Source: Azospirillum soli
GTDB taxonomy: Bacteria; Pseudomonadota; Alphaproteobacteria; Azospirillales; Azospirillaceae
Reading direction: 5' to 3'
Assembly (NCBI RefSeq): GCF_017876165.1
Contig: NZ_JAGINQ010000001.1
Coordinates: 1 to 64,000 of the forward strand
Length of the DNA stretch: 64,000 nucleotides
The translations under genes and the position numbers were made by a program. Numbering within the stretch: position 1 is the first letter of the stretch; each line of letters starts with the position of its first letter. The notes under the pieces are model-generated. The model ran no database searches and was not told where the DNA came from. It worked only from the letters and a program-made list of their open reading frames with translations. This document shows, one piece after another, positions 26,820 through 42,713 of the stretch.

Positions 26820-28736
26820 ATGCTGATACCCGCGCCGGACGCCGCTTCGGTCGAGCTTCGCTACGCGCCGCTGCTCCACCGGGACCGCTTCGCCCCCGCC
26901 TCCTGGCCGAGAGCGCCGTTCCACAAGGCCGCGGCGCGACCCGGATGGTGGGAGATCGACATCGGCGCGCTCGGCCTCGCCGATGGCGAGTACGAGTATG
27001 AATTCGTGCTCGACGGCGACGCCGATCATCCGGTGCCCGATCCCTTCGCCGAGGAGATCGTGCGCTTCGGCGGGTATCGCGGCCTGTTCCGCATCCGCGG
27101 CGGGCGGCGCTGGAGCGTTCCGTTCTCGTGGGACGATGAACTGCCGGACGGCCTGCGCCTGCCCGGCAACAACCGGATCGTGATCTACGAGATGCCGATG
27201 CGCTGGATGGCGTCGGCGGACGACGTCCGGCAGATCGGGCTGGGCACCTTCGAGCGGGCCATCTTCGAACGGCTGGACGAGCTGGCCGACCTCGGCGTCA
27301 ACGCCATCGAGCTGCTGCCGGTGCAGGATTCGCCCGACACGCTCAATTGGGGGTACGGCACGCGCTTCTTCTTCGCCCCCGACATCGACATGGGCGGCCC
27401 CGTTGACCTGAAGCTGTTCGTCAAGCGCTGCCACCAGCGGGGCATCCGCGTCATTCTCGACGTGGTGATGAACCACGCGACCGGCTGCCCGCTGGAGCGG
27501 CTGGCCTTCGACTGGTACTTCCTGAACCGGCCGCAGGACGAGCCGGGGCGAGAGCACGACTGGGGCGGGCGCTGCTTCCGCTACCGGACGCCGGCACCCG
27601 ACGGCAGCTTCGCCGCGCGCGAGTTCCATTACCGCATGGCGGACTTCTGGATCCGCGAGTACCGCATCGACGGCTTCCGCATCGACGAGTTCAAGGGCAT
27701 CGACAACTGGGACTTCATCCGCGACTTCCGCAACCGGGCCTGGGCGTCGTTCCGCGCGGCGTTCCCGGACCGGCCCTTCATCGTCATCGCCGAGGATTCC
27801 TGGCGCCGGGCCAAGGCCGTGCACGACGGCGTGACCGACGCCATCTGGAACTTCGCGTGGCGCGACGAGGCGCGGCGGCTGCTGCGCGGCGGCATCGGCA
27901 CCCGCTGGGGCGAGCCGTCGCGGCGGCGGCGCATCGAGGCGATGGTGCGCGGCGACGCCCTGTGGGACGACCTCGGGCGCGCCTTCCGCGACGGCTTTTC
28001 CGATCTGGCGCAGGCGGTGAACTACATCACCTCGCACGACGTGGAGAACGAGGGCGAACAGCGCTTCATGAACGAGGCGCTGGGCGGCCTGCTGCGCATC
28101 CGCGGCCTCGGCGACGGCTCGGTCGCCCCCGGCTCGGTGGCCCACGTGCGCCGGGTGCTGGCCGATCCGCAGCCCTCGCCGGAGGTGCGGGCCGCCGTCG
28201 CCGAGGCGTTCGACCGGGCGCGCGGCGGCTTCGCCCTGCTCATGACCTCGGTGGGCATCCCGATGCTTCTGGCCGGCGAGGAGTTCGCCGACGTCCACGA
28301 TCTGGAGCACGGGGACTGGCGGCTCAAGATGTCCGATCCCGTTGACTGGAACCGCGCCCGCCTGCCGGCCCACGCGGCCTTCCGTGCGGCGGTGCGCGAC
28401 CTGATCCGGCTGCGCACCGGGCACGAGGCCCTGCGGCGCAACGAGACCGCGTTCTTTCACGCCCACCCCCGGCTCGACGAGGACGACGGCCCCCGCGTGT
28501 TCGCCTATGCCCGCACGGCGGGCCGCCCCCTGGGGCACGACGGGCAGGTCGTCGTCATCGCCAACGCGGGCGCGCAGGATTTTCCGGTGTACGACCTGCC
28601 CTGGCCCTGGCCGGACGCCGGGCGCGTCCGGGAGCGCGGCGGCCCCGCCAACGGCGCGCCGATCCGCGTCCGTTCCCACGACGGCTGGGCCGGGCTGTCC
28701 CTCGCCCCCTTTCAGGTCCGCGTCTTCACGACGTAG
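26820..28736 (+). CDS. GH13 alpha-amylase family glycosidase/glucan-active enzyme
   Basis: A 638-aa protein with an N-terminal early-set/CBM48-like beta domain (about 1-110) and a GH13 barrel. Motifs are VILDVVMNHA, the nucleophile region GFRIDEFKG (Asp289), the acid/base VIAEDSW (Glu325) and the transition-state stabiliser YITSHDVENEG (Asp407). The overall layout resembles branching enzyme- or maltooligosyl trehalohydrolase-like GH13 members, but the specificity cannot be fixed. The ATG at 26820 is preceded by GGAGGGACAGC. It is alone, with defence genes on both sides, and has no obvious functional link to them. Confidence 0.88.
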   Translation: MLIPAPDAASVELRYAPLLHRDRFAPASWPRAPFHKAAARPGWWEIDIGALGLADGEYEYEFVLDGDADHPVPDPFAEEIVRFGGYRGLFRIRGGRRWSVPFSWDDELPDGLRLPGNNRIVIYEMPMRWMASADDVRQIGLGTFERAIFERLDELADLGVNAIELLPVQDSPDTLNWGYGTRFFFAPDIDMGGPVDLKLFVKRCHQRGIRVILDVVMNHATGCPLERLAFDWYFLNRPQDEPGREHDWGGRCFRYRTPAPDGSFAAREFHYRMADFWIREYRIDGFRIDEFKGIDNWDFIRDFRNRAWASFRAAFPDRPFIVIAEDSWRRAKAVHDGVTDAIWNFAWRDEARRLLRGGIGTRWGEPSRRRRIEAMVRGDALWDDLGRAFRDGFSDLAQAVNYITSHDVENEGEQRFMNEALGGLLRIRGLGDGSVAPGSVAHVRRVLADPQPSPEVRAAVAEAFDRARGGFALLMTSVGIPMLLAGEEFADVHDLEHGDWRLKMSDPVDWNRARLPAHAAFRAAVRDLIRLRTGHEALRRNETAFFHAHPRLDEDDGPRVFAYARTAGRPLGHDGQVVVIANAGAQDFPVYDLPWPWPDAGRVRERGGPANGAPIRVRSHDGWAGLSLAPFQVRVFTT

Positions 28737-29021
28737 AACCGCCCGCCGCCCGTCCCTCGCGGATCGCATCGCGGACGCCGGCCCCGGCGGGCCGCACCGG
28801 CCACGGCGCCCTGCTGCGCCCGCCGGCCCGGCGACGGCCCGCGTCCCGGCCCGCCCGATCCGGAACAGCGCCGGGCGGCCGGCCATTCACCCGGCGGCGC
28901 GCCCCGCCCCACCCGCGGAGGACCCGTCGCGGCGCGCGTCCGCAAGGCTCGCGGACGGCCCTGGTCCGGGGGATACGGACACCGCGCCCCCCAGAGGACC
29001 TCATCCGGAATCCGCCCCGCG
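28737..29021. other. GC-rich intergenic stretch between GH13 gene and CRISPR leader
   Basis: I see no convincing gene here. The sequence is extremely GC-rich with several short inverted repeats (for example GCCGGCCCCGGCGGGCCGC). It could hold a terminator for the GH13 gene, but no T-rich tail is evident. Confidence 0.4.
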
Positions 29022-29268
29022 CAATCCCGTGATGACCACCCGCGCGCCCGGTGCTATCCTCTCCCCCGCCGCCGCTGCCGCGCGAGCGGTCCGGTACCCG
29101 CCAAAACCCCGGACCCGCTCGCACAGCGAAGGCCGTTGATTTTCCAGGGTTCTTGGACAGCGTGAAGAACGAAACCGGATCGGCCAAGCGCCACACCCGA
29201 TCCGAATCACGGACCGCTCGAATCCGTGGCCGTTTGTCGTTGTCGTTCAACGGGGTGCAACCCACCCT
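29022..29268 (+). promoter_or_regulatory. CRISPR leader of the first long array
   Basis: About 247 bp almost identical to 39521-39767; only a few substitutions are visible. It contains CTATCCTCTCCC, TTGATTTTCCAGGGTTCTTG and the leader end TTGTCGTTGTCGTTCAACG immediately before the first repeat. Conservation at two arrays, plus the last 35 bp at a third, marks it as the promoter/adaptation leader and gives the array a left-to-right direction. Confidence 0.85.
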
Positions 29269-31155
29269 GTCTTCCCCGGTGAAATGCCGGGGCCTCATTG
29301 AAGCCTGGAGGGGCGTCAGCACCTCGCCCTCCGGTGTCCCGACCGTCTTCCCCGGTGAAATGCCGGGGCCTCATTGAAGCATGAAGCGCAGCTGCACCAG
29401 AGCGTCGCGCGGCGTCACGCAGTCTTCCCCGGTGAAATGCCGGGGCCTCATTGAAGCGCGTAGGCGTAGCGACCGACCAGCTGCATCATGTCGGGTCTTC
29501 CCGAGCCGAAATACTCGGGCCTCATTGAAGCGCGATCACCGTTGGCATCACGCGGCGGATGACCGGCAGTTCCTCCCGGGCAAAAATGCTCGGGCCTCAT
29601 TGAAGCGTCGCGGCGTTCAGCAGGTCGGGGTCGGACAGCTTGACGTCTTCCCGAGCCGAAATGCTCGGGCCTTATTGAAGCCCGACCTGGACGAACAGGA
29701 GGGTGTAGGCGTCGTCGCCTTCCCGAGTGGAAACGCTCGGGCCTCATTGAAGCGTGGTGCTGCCCGACATCATGTCGGTCCTGATCTGGTCGGGGTCTTC
29801 CCGAGTGGAAACACTCGGGCCTCATTGAAGCGCAGATTTGCAGGAGGTTCAGCGGCATGGTCAGGCGTCTTCCCGAGCCGAAATGCTCGGGCCTCATTGA
29901 AGCCAGTTGCCGGAAGAGTGGCGACGCGAGCGGCGTGAACGGTCTTCCTGAGCCGAAATGCTCGGGCCTCATTGAAGCAACGTCATCTCCGGAGGGACGA
30001 GGCGAACGTCGTTCGCGGTCTTCCCGAGCCGAAATGCTCGGGCCTCATTGAAGTGCGGATCTGATCGCGCTCGATCCGAACCACTGGCGCCCCGTCTTCC
30101 CCGGTGAAATGCCGGGGCCTCATTGAAGCTCCGGCCGCCCCATCGCGGCCTCTATGATGGCCTCGGTCTTCCCCGGTGAAATGCCGGGGCCTCATTGAAG
30201 CGTGAAGGCGTTGGTGTCGGCGTTGCTCTCGTAGGCCGTCATCCCCGGTGAAATACTAGGGCCTCATTGAAGCGTAGTCGGTCGTCATGCTGCGGCCCTC
30301 ACGTCGGTGTCTTCCCAAGTGGAAACGCTCGGGCTTTATTGAAACTCGCGGTGCTGGATGGGAAGCACAAGAATGTAGTAACCTTGTCTTCTCCAGCCGA
30401 AACACCAGGGCTTTATTGAAACACCTTCTCGATCTCGGTCGAGATGTCGATGGTCGATTCTTCCCGGGCAGAAACGCCCGGGCCTCATTGAAGCTCCCGT
30501 AGGTTGTTGTTAATCGTGAACTTGATGGCTTGTCTTCCCGAGCCGAAATGCTCGGGCCTTATTGAAGCAGCACATTCAGGGCATGACTGCTCAGCTTCCG
30601 CTTCCGCCTTCCCCGGTGAAATGCCGGGGCCTCATTGAAGCGTCTTCCACATGCTGGCGGCCATGGCGGAGTTTGAGCGCGTCTTCCCCGGTGAAACGCT
30701 GGGGCCTCATTGAAGCACGATCAGCGGGTAGCGCGGCTGAAGCTCCAGATCAGATCTTCCCCGGTGAATGCCGGGGCCTCATTGAAGCGTCAGCGCGTCC
30801 ACCTGGGCGGAGAGGGCGTATTGGGTCCTCCCGAGCGGAAGCGCTCGGGCTTTATTGAAACTTGATGGCGATGCGGATCGACTCCTTCTGGGCGATCTCA
30901 GTCTTCCCGGGCGGAAACGCTCGGGCCTAATTGAAGCGCAAACTGGCGGGCGATCAGGGACTCCGCTTCGCCGTCGTCTTCCCCGGCGAAATGCCGGGGC
31001 CTCATTGAAGTCCGAAATGGGTGAAATCGTGCTCGAACATGCTGAGCAGACCGTCTTCCCGAGCCGAAATGCTCGGGCCTCATTGAAGCATCGCGAGCCA
31101 GATCGCACGGTTGATAAGATCGTGAGGTCTTTCCGAGCCGAAACGCTTGGGCTTT
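29269..31155 (+). CRISPR. CRISPR array A: 26 repeats, 25 spacers
   Basis: Repeats of 36-37 bp begin GTCTTCCC, form a 6-bp hairpin and end GGCCTCATTGAAGC. Spacers are 35-41 bp. Two main repeat forms alternate: a 36-bp form with stem CCCCGG/CCGGGG and loop TGAAATG, and a 37-bp form with stem CCCGAG/CTCGGG and loop CCGAAATG or TGGAAACG. A few have CCCGGG stems. The first three repeats, repeats 12-14 and repeats 19-21 are of the 36-bp form. Repeats 15, 16 and 22 end TTTATTGAAAC. The last repeat (31127-31155) is truncated. The 8-nt handle ATTGAAGC fits Cas6-type processing, probably by Csb2, for both type I-G and III-B complexes. Confidence 0.97.
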
Positions 31156-31177
31156 GGCCGGCACACACCTTGCGATA

Positions 31178-31262
31178 CGTCATCCCCGCGAAGGCGGGGA
31201 ACCAAAAAACTCCGCACGGTAGCACTGGTATGCCCTGGATTTCCGCCTTCGCGGGAATGACG
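31178..31262. repeat. REP/MITE-like palindromic element
   Basis: CGTCATCCCCGCGAAGGCGG at the left and CCGCCTTCGCGGGAATGACG at the right form a long imperfect inverted repeat of about 85 bp. Related half-copies occur at 39125-39355. It lies in the tail of array A, between the truncated repeat and the terminal repeat remnant, and probably inserted there. Confidence 0.75.
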
Positions 31263-31310
31263 GTGGACGGTGGTTTTCGAAGGAGAAACCGCTTTATCGG
31301 CCAATGCGAC

Positions 31311-31335
31311 AGCCCCGGTGAGATGCCGGGGCCTC
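31311..31335 (+). CRISPR. Remnant of the terminal CRISPR repeat of array A
   Basis: AGCCCCGGTGAGATGCCGGG followed by GCCTCA corresponds to a 36-bp-form repeat cut after GGCCTCA. The following CCATACGACCCGCC is identical to the sequence after the truncated last repeat of array B (41258-41286), so this was the ancestral end of array A. Confidence 0.8.
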
Positions 31336-31344
31336 ACCATACGA

Positions 31345-31381
31345 CCCGCCCGGCCCCTCGCCTTGGGCGAAGAGCCGGGCG
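31345..31381. terminator. Two-tier hairpin after array A
   Basis: CCGCCCGGC (31345-31353) pairs with GCCGGGCGG (31373-31381), and inside it TCGCC pairs with GGCGA. It lies between the array end and the stop of the convergent 116-aa gene, so it may terminate both transcripts. An equivalent hairpin follows array B. Confidence 0.6.
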
Positions 31382-31392
31382 GTCTTTGTCGG

Positions 31393-31743
31393 TCAGGCGC
31401 GCGCGGCGACGCGTTCGGCGTCCTTGATGAGGCCCCAGGCGAGGTGTGCCTTTTCGGAGGCCTCCGGGGTGGGGCCGGTGAACAGGACGCCGGGTTCGGT
31501 GGCTTCCCAACTCCACAGCATCCACAGGCGCACGGTCAGGCCGGCGAGCGTGGTCGCGGGGATCGCCGCGATCTGGTTTTCCAGTTTCATCAGCCGCCCC
31601 ATGAAACGGTCGTTCGCCCGGGTGTCCTCGCCAAAGTCGCGCGCCTCGTACCGGCGCAGCAGGTTCAGGTGCCGTTTGCCGAGGCGCAGAAGTTCCGCGT
31701 CCCCTTCTTCAGGCATAGGTGTGATAGTCTCGGAATCAGCCAT
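31393..31743 (-). CDS. 116-aa conserved protein next to CRISPR array, copy 1
   Basis: An acidic, mostly helical 116-aa protein (LRLGKRHLNLLRRYEARDFG, FMGRLMKLENQIAAIPATTL, LTVRLWMLW). It is about 90 percent identical to the protein at 41344-41694. No catalytic motif is visible; the Leu/Arg-rich helices resemble small proteins of prophage or integrative-element cargo. It is convergent with array A and divergent from an XRE regulator. The ATG at 31743 was chosen because both copies align from MADSE. Function unknown; the position at the end of both arrays is the only clue. Confidence 0.8.
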   Translation of the reverse strand: MADSETITPMPEEGDAELLRLGKRHLNLLRRYEARDFGEDTRANDRFMGRLMKLENQIAAIPATTLAGLTVRLWMLWSWEATEPGVLFTGPTPEASEKAHLAWGLIKDAERVAARA

Positions 31744-31872
31744 GATCCGTAGCTCCGTAGCAGCTTGGGTTGTGGTCAGGCCGGGTGGGAGGCTCCTAAC
31801 CCTCCCGCTCGGCCGCCTTGCTTGCGCGCACACACAATGGCATGTTTCGGGCCATTGATAAAGAGAAATGGC

Positions 31873-32127
31873 ATGAAAAAGGCAATTCATCCCGCGCAAC
31901 TTCGTGCCGCACGCGCATTGCTCGACTGGAGCCGCCCCAAATTGGCCGCCGCATCCGGCGCCACGGTGAGGACCATCGCACGTTATGAAGCGGCGGAGGG
32001 CGAGCCGCGCGATTCGACCACGGACGCCATCCGCAAGGCCCTCGAAGACGCGGGCGTCTTCTTCATCGACGATGACGAGGGCGACCTCGGCCCCGGCGTG
32101 CGGCTGCGCAGGAAGGCTATTGTTTAA
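31873..32127 (+). CDS. XRE-family helix-turn-helix regulator
   Basis: An 84-aa protein: IHPAQLRAARALLDWSRPKLAAASGATVRTIARYE is a classical HTH_3 core, followed by a short acidic tail (GVFFIDDDEGDLGPGVRLRRK) typical of alphaproteobacterial XRE proteins. It lies 109 bp upstream of cas3 and divergent from the 116-aa gene. It could control either; ATGGCATG occurs twice just upstream of its start (about 31839 and 31868) and may be an operator. Confidence 0.87.
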   Translation: MKKAIHPAQLRAARALLDWSRPKLAAASGATVRTIARYEAAEGEPRDSTTDAIRKALEDAGVFFIDDDEGDLGPGVRLRRKAIV

Positions 32128-32236
32128 CCGCGACCAAAGGGCGCTTTACAGAACCGCGCGCTCGCCCATACCGTTCATCCCCCGGTGAACGGACACGCGC
32201 CCCGCGCACCGGCTGCGTCACGGCCAGGGCTTGCGC

Positions 32237-39070
<6,834 letters not shown>

Positions 39071-39520
39071 TCCCCCTCCGCCAGCCCGCCCCCGACCAGA
39101 AGGTTTCTTGAGCCGCCAACCACAGTCCCCAAGCATCCCCCGCGAAGGCGCACAGGTGCTGACTTAAGCAGATCCAGGCATGTCCGGGAGGCAACCGCCT
39201 TCCCCAAACGTCATCCCCGCGAAGGCTCATAGGCGCTGACTCAAGGCCCCTTAGGACACACCCAAGTTTCCAACCACCCCTCCATCGTCATTCCCGCGAA
39301 GGCGGGAATCCAGGCCATACAAGCACTTGTGTGGGGAGTTTCTGGATCCCCACCCAAGCACCTGTTCGCCCTGAAGTCCCGCCCCTCACACCGGAAAGAC
39401 CAGCACTGACGGCATCAAGCGGACCGAATCCACCGGGAGCCGTCACGGGAACGCCAACGGACGGTTCTTTCCACACGGCACCCGCGCCAACCGCCCGATG
39501 CGAAGGCCCCGCCCCCGACG
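39071..39520. repeat. Intergenic region with REP-like half elements
   Basis: No gene is supported. CCCCGCGAAGGC recurs at about 39136, 39216 and (as TCCCGCGAAGGCGG) 39291. The first two are followed by similar tails (CACAGGTGCTGACTTAAG and CATAGGCGCTGACTCAAG). The element at 39286-39352 has CGTCATTCCCGCGAAGGCGG and a GGATCCCCACC end. They are related to the 31178-31262 element. Confidence 0.65.
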
Positions 39521-39767
39521 CAATCCCGTGATGACCACCCGCGCGCCCAATGCTATCCTCTCCCCCGCCGCCGCTGCCGCGCGAGCGGTCCGGTGCCCGC
39601 CAAAACCCCGGACCCGCTCGCACAGCGAAGGCCGTTGATTTTCCAGGGTTCTTGGACAGCGTGAAGAACGAAACCGGATCGGCCAGGCGCCACACCCGAT
39701 CCGAATCACGGACCGCTCGAATCCGTGGCCGTTTGTCGTTGTCGTTCAACGGGGTGCAACTCACCCT
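39521..39767 (+). promoter_or_regulatory. CRISPR leader of the second long array
   Basis: Nearly identical to 29022-29268, differing at only a few positions (for example CAATGCTATCC for CGGTGCTATCC, and CTCACCCT for CCCACCCT). It ends at the first repeat and so fixes the array direction as plus. Confidence 0.85.
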
Positions 39768-41286
39768 GTCTTCCCCGGCGAAATGCCGGGGCCTCATTGA
39801 AGCAGCTTGCCGAGGTCGTTGAACAGCAGCGCCCAGCACTAGGTCTTCCCGAGTGGAAACGCTCGGGCCTCATTGAAGCGTGACGAACGGGATCTCACGG
39901 CTGTTCAGGTAGGCGCGGCATCTTCCCGAGTGGAAACGCTCGGGCTTTATTGAAGCGCCACGCGAATATTTCCGTTTGTGCGCTGATGACTTGCAGTTTC
40001 CCGGGCGGAAACGCCCGGGCTTTATTGAAACCACTTGGCCTTCAGCCAGGCGACGAACTTGTTCCAGGTCTTCCCGGACGGAAGTGCCCGGGCTTTATTG
40101 AAACGTGCAGCCGATCCAGAGTTTGAACGTGTGGTCGGTTGTCTTCCCGGGCTGAAACGCTCGGGCCTCATTGAAGTTGAGCAGATTGATCGATACTACT
40201 GGTTTTCTCCGAAGTGTCTTCCCGAGTGGAAACGCTCGGGCCTCATTGAAACTAGGCTTTTGGGTACTGCACCTGCTCGGCAACGATGGTCTTCCCGAGC
40301 CGAAACGCTCGGGCTTCATTGAAGCACTTCGTGCTGTGACTTGCCACAGAACGAGCAGTACAGCGTCTTCCCGAGCCGAGATGCTCGGGCCTCATTGAAG
40401 CGCCTCGCGGGTGAAGGCTGCCCGCCCCGCCGAGTCCAGATCTTCCCCGGTGAAATGCCGGGGCCTCATTGAAGCGTGGTAAGGAACAGCACGCCTTGGT
40501 GGTACTCGAGCAGACGTCTTCCCGAGTGGAAACGCTCGGGCCTCATTGAAGCAAAGGTTGGCAAGGGCAGGAGGCGGTCCAGACGGGGCGTCTTCCCGAG
40601 CCGAAATGCTCGGGCCTCATTGAAGCTGAACGAACGTGTCTTCCGGGAATTCTTGGTCGATGAAAGTCTTCCCGAGTGGAAACGCTCGGGCCTCATTGAA
40701 GCATGTTCATCATTCGGCGGGATCGTTTCCAGAGGGCTCGCGTCTTCCCCGGTGAAATGCTGGGGCCTTATTGAAGCATCTGGGCGAAGCCCATGTAGAC
40801 GTCGATGAACTTGGTTTTCCTGGGCAGAAATGCTCGGGCCTCATTGAAGCAGGCTCATCAGGTAGGCGTGAACGCTTTCGCGGACGGCGTCTTCCCCGGT
40901 GAAATGCCGGGGCCTCATTGAAGCTTGTCAGCCATGGCGCGCGCCCTCCTGCTGGGTGGTGGGCATCTTCCCCGGTGAATGCCGGGGCCTCATTGAAGCT
41001 ACTGGCGCAGGCCCTCGTCCAACTTGGCCTTCGGCGTCTTCCCGAGCGGAAACGCTTTGGGCCTCATTGAAGCAGGAAGTCCATGACCTGCATGTCACCG
41101 AACAGTTCGCCGTCTTCCCCGGTGAAATGCTGGGGCCTCATTGAAGCACTTGCTGCGGGTTTTCGTTGTGCTGCTTGAACTTAAAGCCTTCCCCGGTGAA
41201 ACGCCGGGGCCTCATTGAAGCGCCGTACGCGACGGTGAACTTCTTCGCGAGGATTGGGTCTTCCCCGGCGAAATGCCGGGGCCTCA
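39768..41286 (+). CRISPR. CRISPR array B: 21 repeats, 20 spacers
   Basis: Repeats are of the same family as array A (35-38 bp) with 36-40-bp spacers. The first repeat has the CCCCGG/CCGGGG stem; repeats 2, 3, 7, 11 and 13 have CCCGAG-TGGAAACG-CTCGGG; repeats 8, 9 and 12 have CCGAAACG, CCGAGATG or CCGAAATG loops; repeat 4 has a CCCGGG/CCCGGG stem. Repeats 14, 16, 17, 19 and 20 return to the 36-bp form. Repeats 4 and 5 end TTTATTGAAAC. The last repeat (41258-41286) is cut after GGCCTCA and followed by the same CCATACGACCCGCC as array A. Confidence 0.97.
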
Positions 41287-41295
41287 CCATACGAC

Positions 41296-41332
41296 CCGCC
41301 CGGCCCCTCGCCTCGGGCGAAGAGCCGGGCGG
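41296..41332. terminator. Two-tier hairpin after array B
   Basis: CCGCCCGGC (41296-41304) pairs with GCCGGGCGG (41324-41332), with an inner TCGCC/GGCGA stem. It is the counterpart of the hairpin after array A. Confidence 0.6.
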
Positions 41333-41343
41333 TCCTCCGTTCG

Positions 41344-41694
41344 TCAGGTTCGCGCGGCGACGCGCTCTGCGTCCTGGATGAGGCCCCAGGCGAGGTGTTC
41401 CTTTTCGGAGGCCTCCGGGGTGGGGCCGGTGAACAGGACGCCGGGTTCGGTGGCTTCCCAGTTCCACAGCACCCACAGGCGCACGGTCAGGCCGGCGAGC
41501 GTGGTCGCGGGGATCGCCGCGATCTGGTTTTCCAGTTTCATCAGCCGCCCCATGAAACGGTCGTTCGCCCGGGTGTCCTCGCCAAAGTCGCGCGCCTCGT
41601 ACCGGCGCAGCAGGTTCAGGTGCCGCTTGCCGAGGCGCAGAAGTTCCGCGTCCCCTTCTTCGGGCACAGCTGTGGTAATCTCGGAATCAGCCAT
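41344..41694 (-). CDS. 116-aa conserved protein next to CRISPR array, copy 2
   Basis: A 116-aa protein differing from the 31393-31743 copy at about ten residues, mainly in the N-terminal MADSEITTAVPEE versus MADSETITPMPEE and a few conservative changes. It again faces the truncated array end across the hairpin. Divergently it borders a small ribbon-helix-helix gene instead of the XRE gene. The preserved frame and mostly conservative differences suggest both copies are under selection. Function unknown. Confidence 0.8.
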   Translation of the reverse strand: MADSEITTAVPEEGDAELLRLGKRHLNLLRRYEARDFGEDTRANDRFMGRLMKLENQIAAIPATTLAGLTVRLWVLWNWEATEPGVLFTGPTPEASEKEHLAWGLIQDAERVAART

Positions 41695-41785
41695 GATCCG
41701 TAGCTCCCATAAGCTCGGGTTGTGGTCAGGCCGGGCCGGGAGGTGCGAACTCCCGGTTCGGTTGCTATTCAAAGCTAGTGACAAC

Positions 41786-41837
41786 CACTATACTCCACCG
41801 AACAATTCGGTCAACTAGTTCCTAGTGGAGTATAGTG
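41786..41837. promoter_or_regulatory. 13-bp inverted-repeat operator before the small RHH gene
   Basis: CACTATACTCCAC (41786-41798) and GTGGAGTATAGTG (41825-41837) are perfect complements separated by 26 bp. Between them lie CCGAACAATTCGG and AACTAGTT, also symmetrical. The right arm touches the ATG at 41838, a typical place for autoregulation by a ribbon-helix-helix protein. Confidence 0.7.
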
Positions 41838-41999
41838 ATGGTCAAGGCGCAGCCAACCAGCGTCACGCTGGCGCCGGACGTGAAGGAAGCCCTTACCAAG
41901 GCGGCCAAGGACGATGATCGTTCGGTGTCGTCGCTGGTCGAACGTGTCCTGAGAAACTGGCTGATCGAACAGGGCTATTTGCAGAAGCCGGAGAAATGA
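41838..41999 (+). CDS. Small ribbon-helix-helix DNA-binding protein
   Basis: A 53-aa protein. The N-terminal strand QPTSVTLAPDVKEALTKAAK followed by DDDRSVSSLVERVLRNWL is the Arc/CopG ribbon-helix-helix pattern. It is divergent from copy 2 of the 116-aa gene and sits directly behind a large inverted repeat. It could act as an autorepressor of this divergent pair. No toxin partner is evident on the same strand. Confidence 0.75.
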   Translation: MVKAQPTSVTLAPDVKEALTKAAKDDDRSVSSLVERVLRNWLIEQGYLQKPEK

Positions 42000-42033
42000 A
42001 CCGACCGGAAGCGAACTGCTAAAATTCGCATGC

Positions 42034-42453
42034 TCACACCTGCCACGGGTTGACAACCGTCACCCCGCAATCCAGGAAGTCCACCACGTTTCGGGTCGCC
42101 AGCGTGGCCCCATGCACCCGGGCGATGGCCGCGATCTGGGCGTCGAAGGTCCCTGTCGGACGGCCCGCGCGGCGGCGGCCCGCCGCGATGGGCGCGAAGG
42201 CTTCCGCCGCCGCGCCGTCGAACGGCAGGATTCGTCCGGCGAAATCCTCGGCGAACATCTGACCCGCAACGGCCAACAGATCGCCGCGCCGCCGCCCCTC
42301 GGGCAGGAGGGCGAGGCCGAACAGGATTTCGGCCTGGGTGATCGTCGTGGTGAACAGGCCCGTCGCGGGTCGACCCGCGACCCAACGCAGAACCTCGGCG
42401 GAGGGGGCGGGCCGCATCAGCTCCGACAGCACGTTGGTGTCCAGGATGACCAT
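42034..42453 (-). CDS. vapC: VapC/FitB-type PIN-domain toxin
   Basis: A 139-aa PIN-domain RNase. The acidic residues are readable: Asp in VILDTNVLSELM, Glu in TQAEILFGLALL, Asp in GTFDAQIAAIA and Asp in NVVDFLDCGV; the last block NPW ends the fold. It follows its antitoxin by about 15 bp; a GTG at 42471 that would overlap the antitoxin stop is an alternative start. Together they make a type II toxin-antitoxin module that would stabilise the island. Confidence 0.92.
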   Translation of the reverse strand: MVILDTNVLSELMRPAPSAEVLRWVAGRPATGLFTTTITQAEILFGLALLPEGRRRGDLLAVAGQMFAEDFAGRILPFDGAAAEAFAPIAAGRRRAGRPTGTFDAQIAAIARVHGATLATRNVVDFLDCGVTVVNPWQV

Positions 42454-42467
42454 GACCGGGACGCCGG

Positions 42468-42713
42468 TCACTCAAAACCCGGTGGATCGCGCAACGGCTC
42501 GCGCGCCACGTCCGGCACCTCGACACCGCCGAACGGCTGGAAACGGCGCCGGATCGCGTCGGCCAGATTTCCGGCCGGCTCGGGCTGTTCGGTCAGGGCG
42601 GCGCTCAGGATCCGATGCGCCTCCTCCTCCACGGAATGGCCATGATGGGCCGCCCGAACCGACAGCCGTTGCACCAACGGTTCGTCCAGATTCCGGATGG
42701 TGATGCTGCCCAT
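42468..42713 (-). CDS. vapB: VapB/FitA-type ribbon-helix-helix antitoxin
   Basis: An 81-aa protein with the FitA-like start GSITIRNLDEPLVQRLSVRAAHHGHSVEEEAHRIL, which binds DNA as a ribbon-helix-helix dimer. A C-terminal tail (FGGVEVPDVAREPL) should wrap the PIN toxin. It is the first gene of the pair. Confidence 0.92.
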   Translation of the reverse strand: MGSITIRNLDEPLVQRLSVRAAHHGHSVEEEAHRILSAALTEQPEPAGNLADAIRRRFQPFGGVEVPDVAREPLRDPPGFE

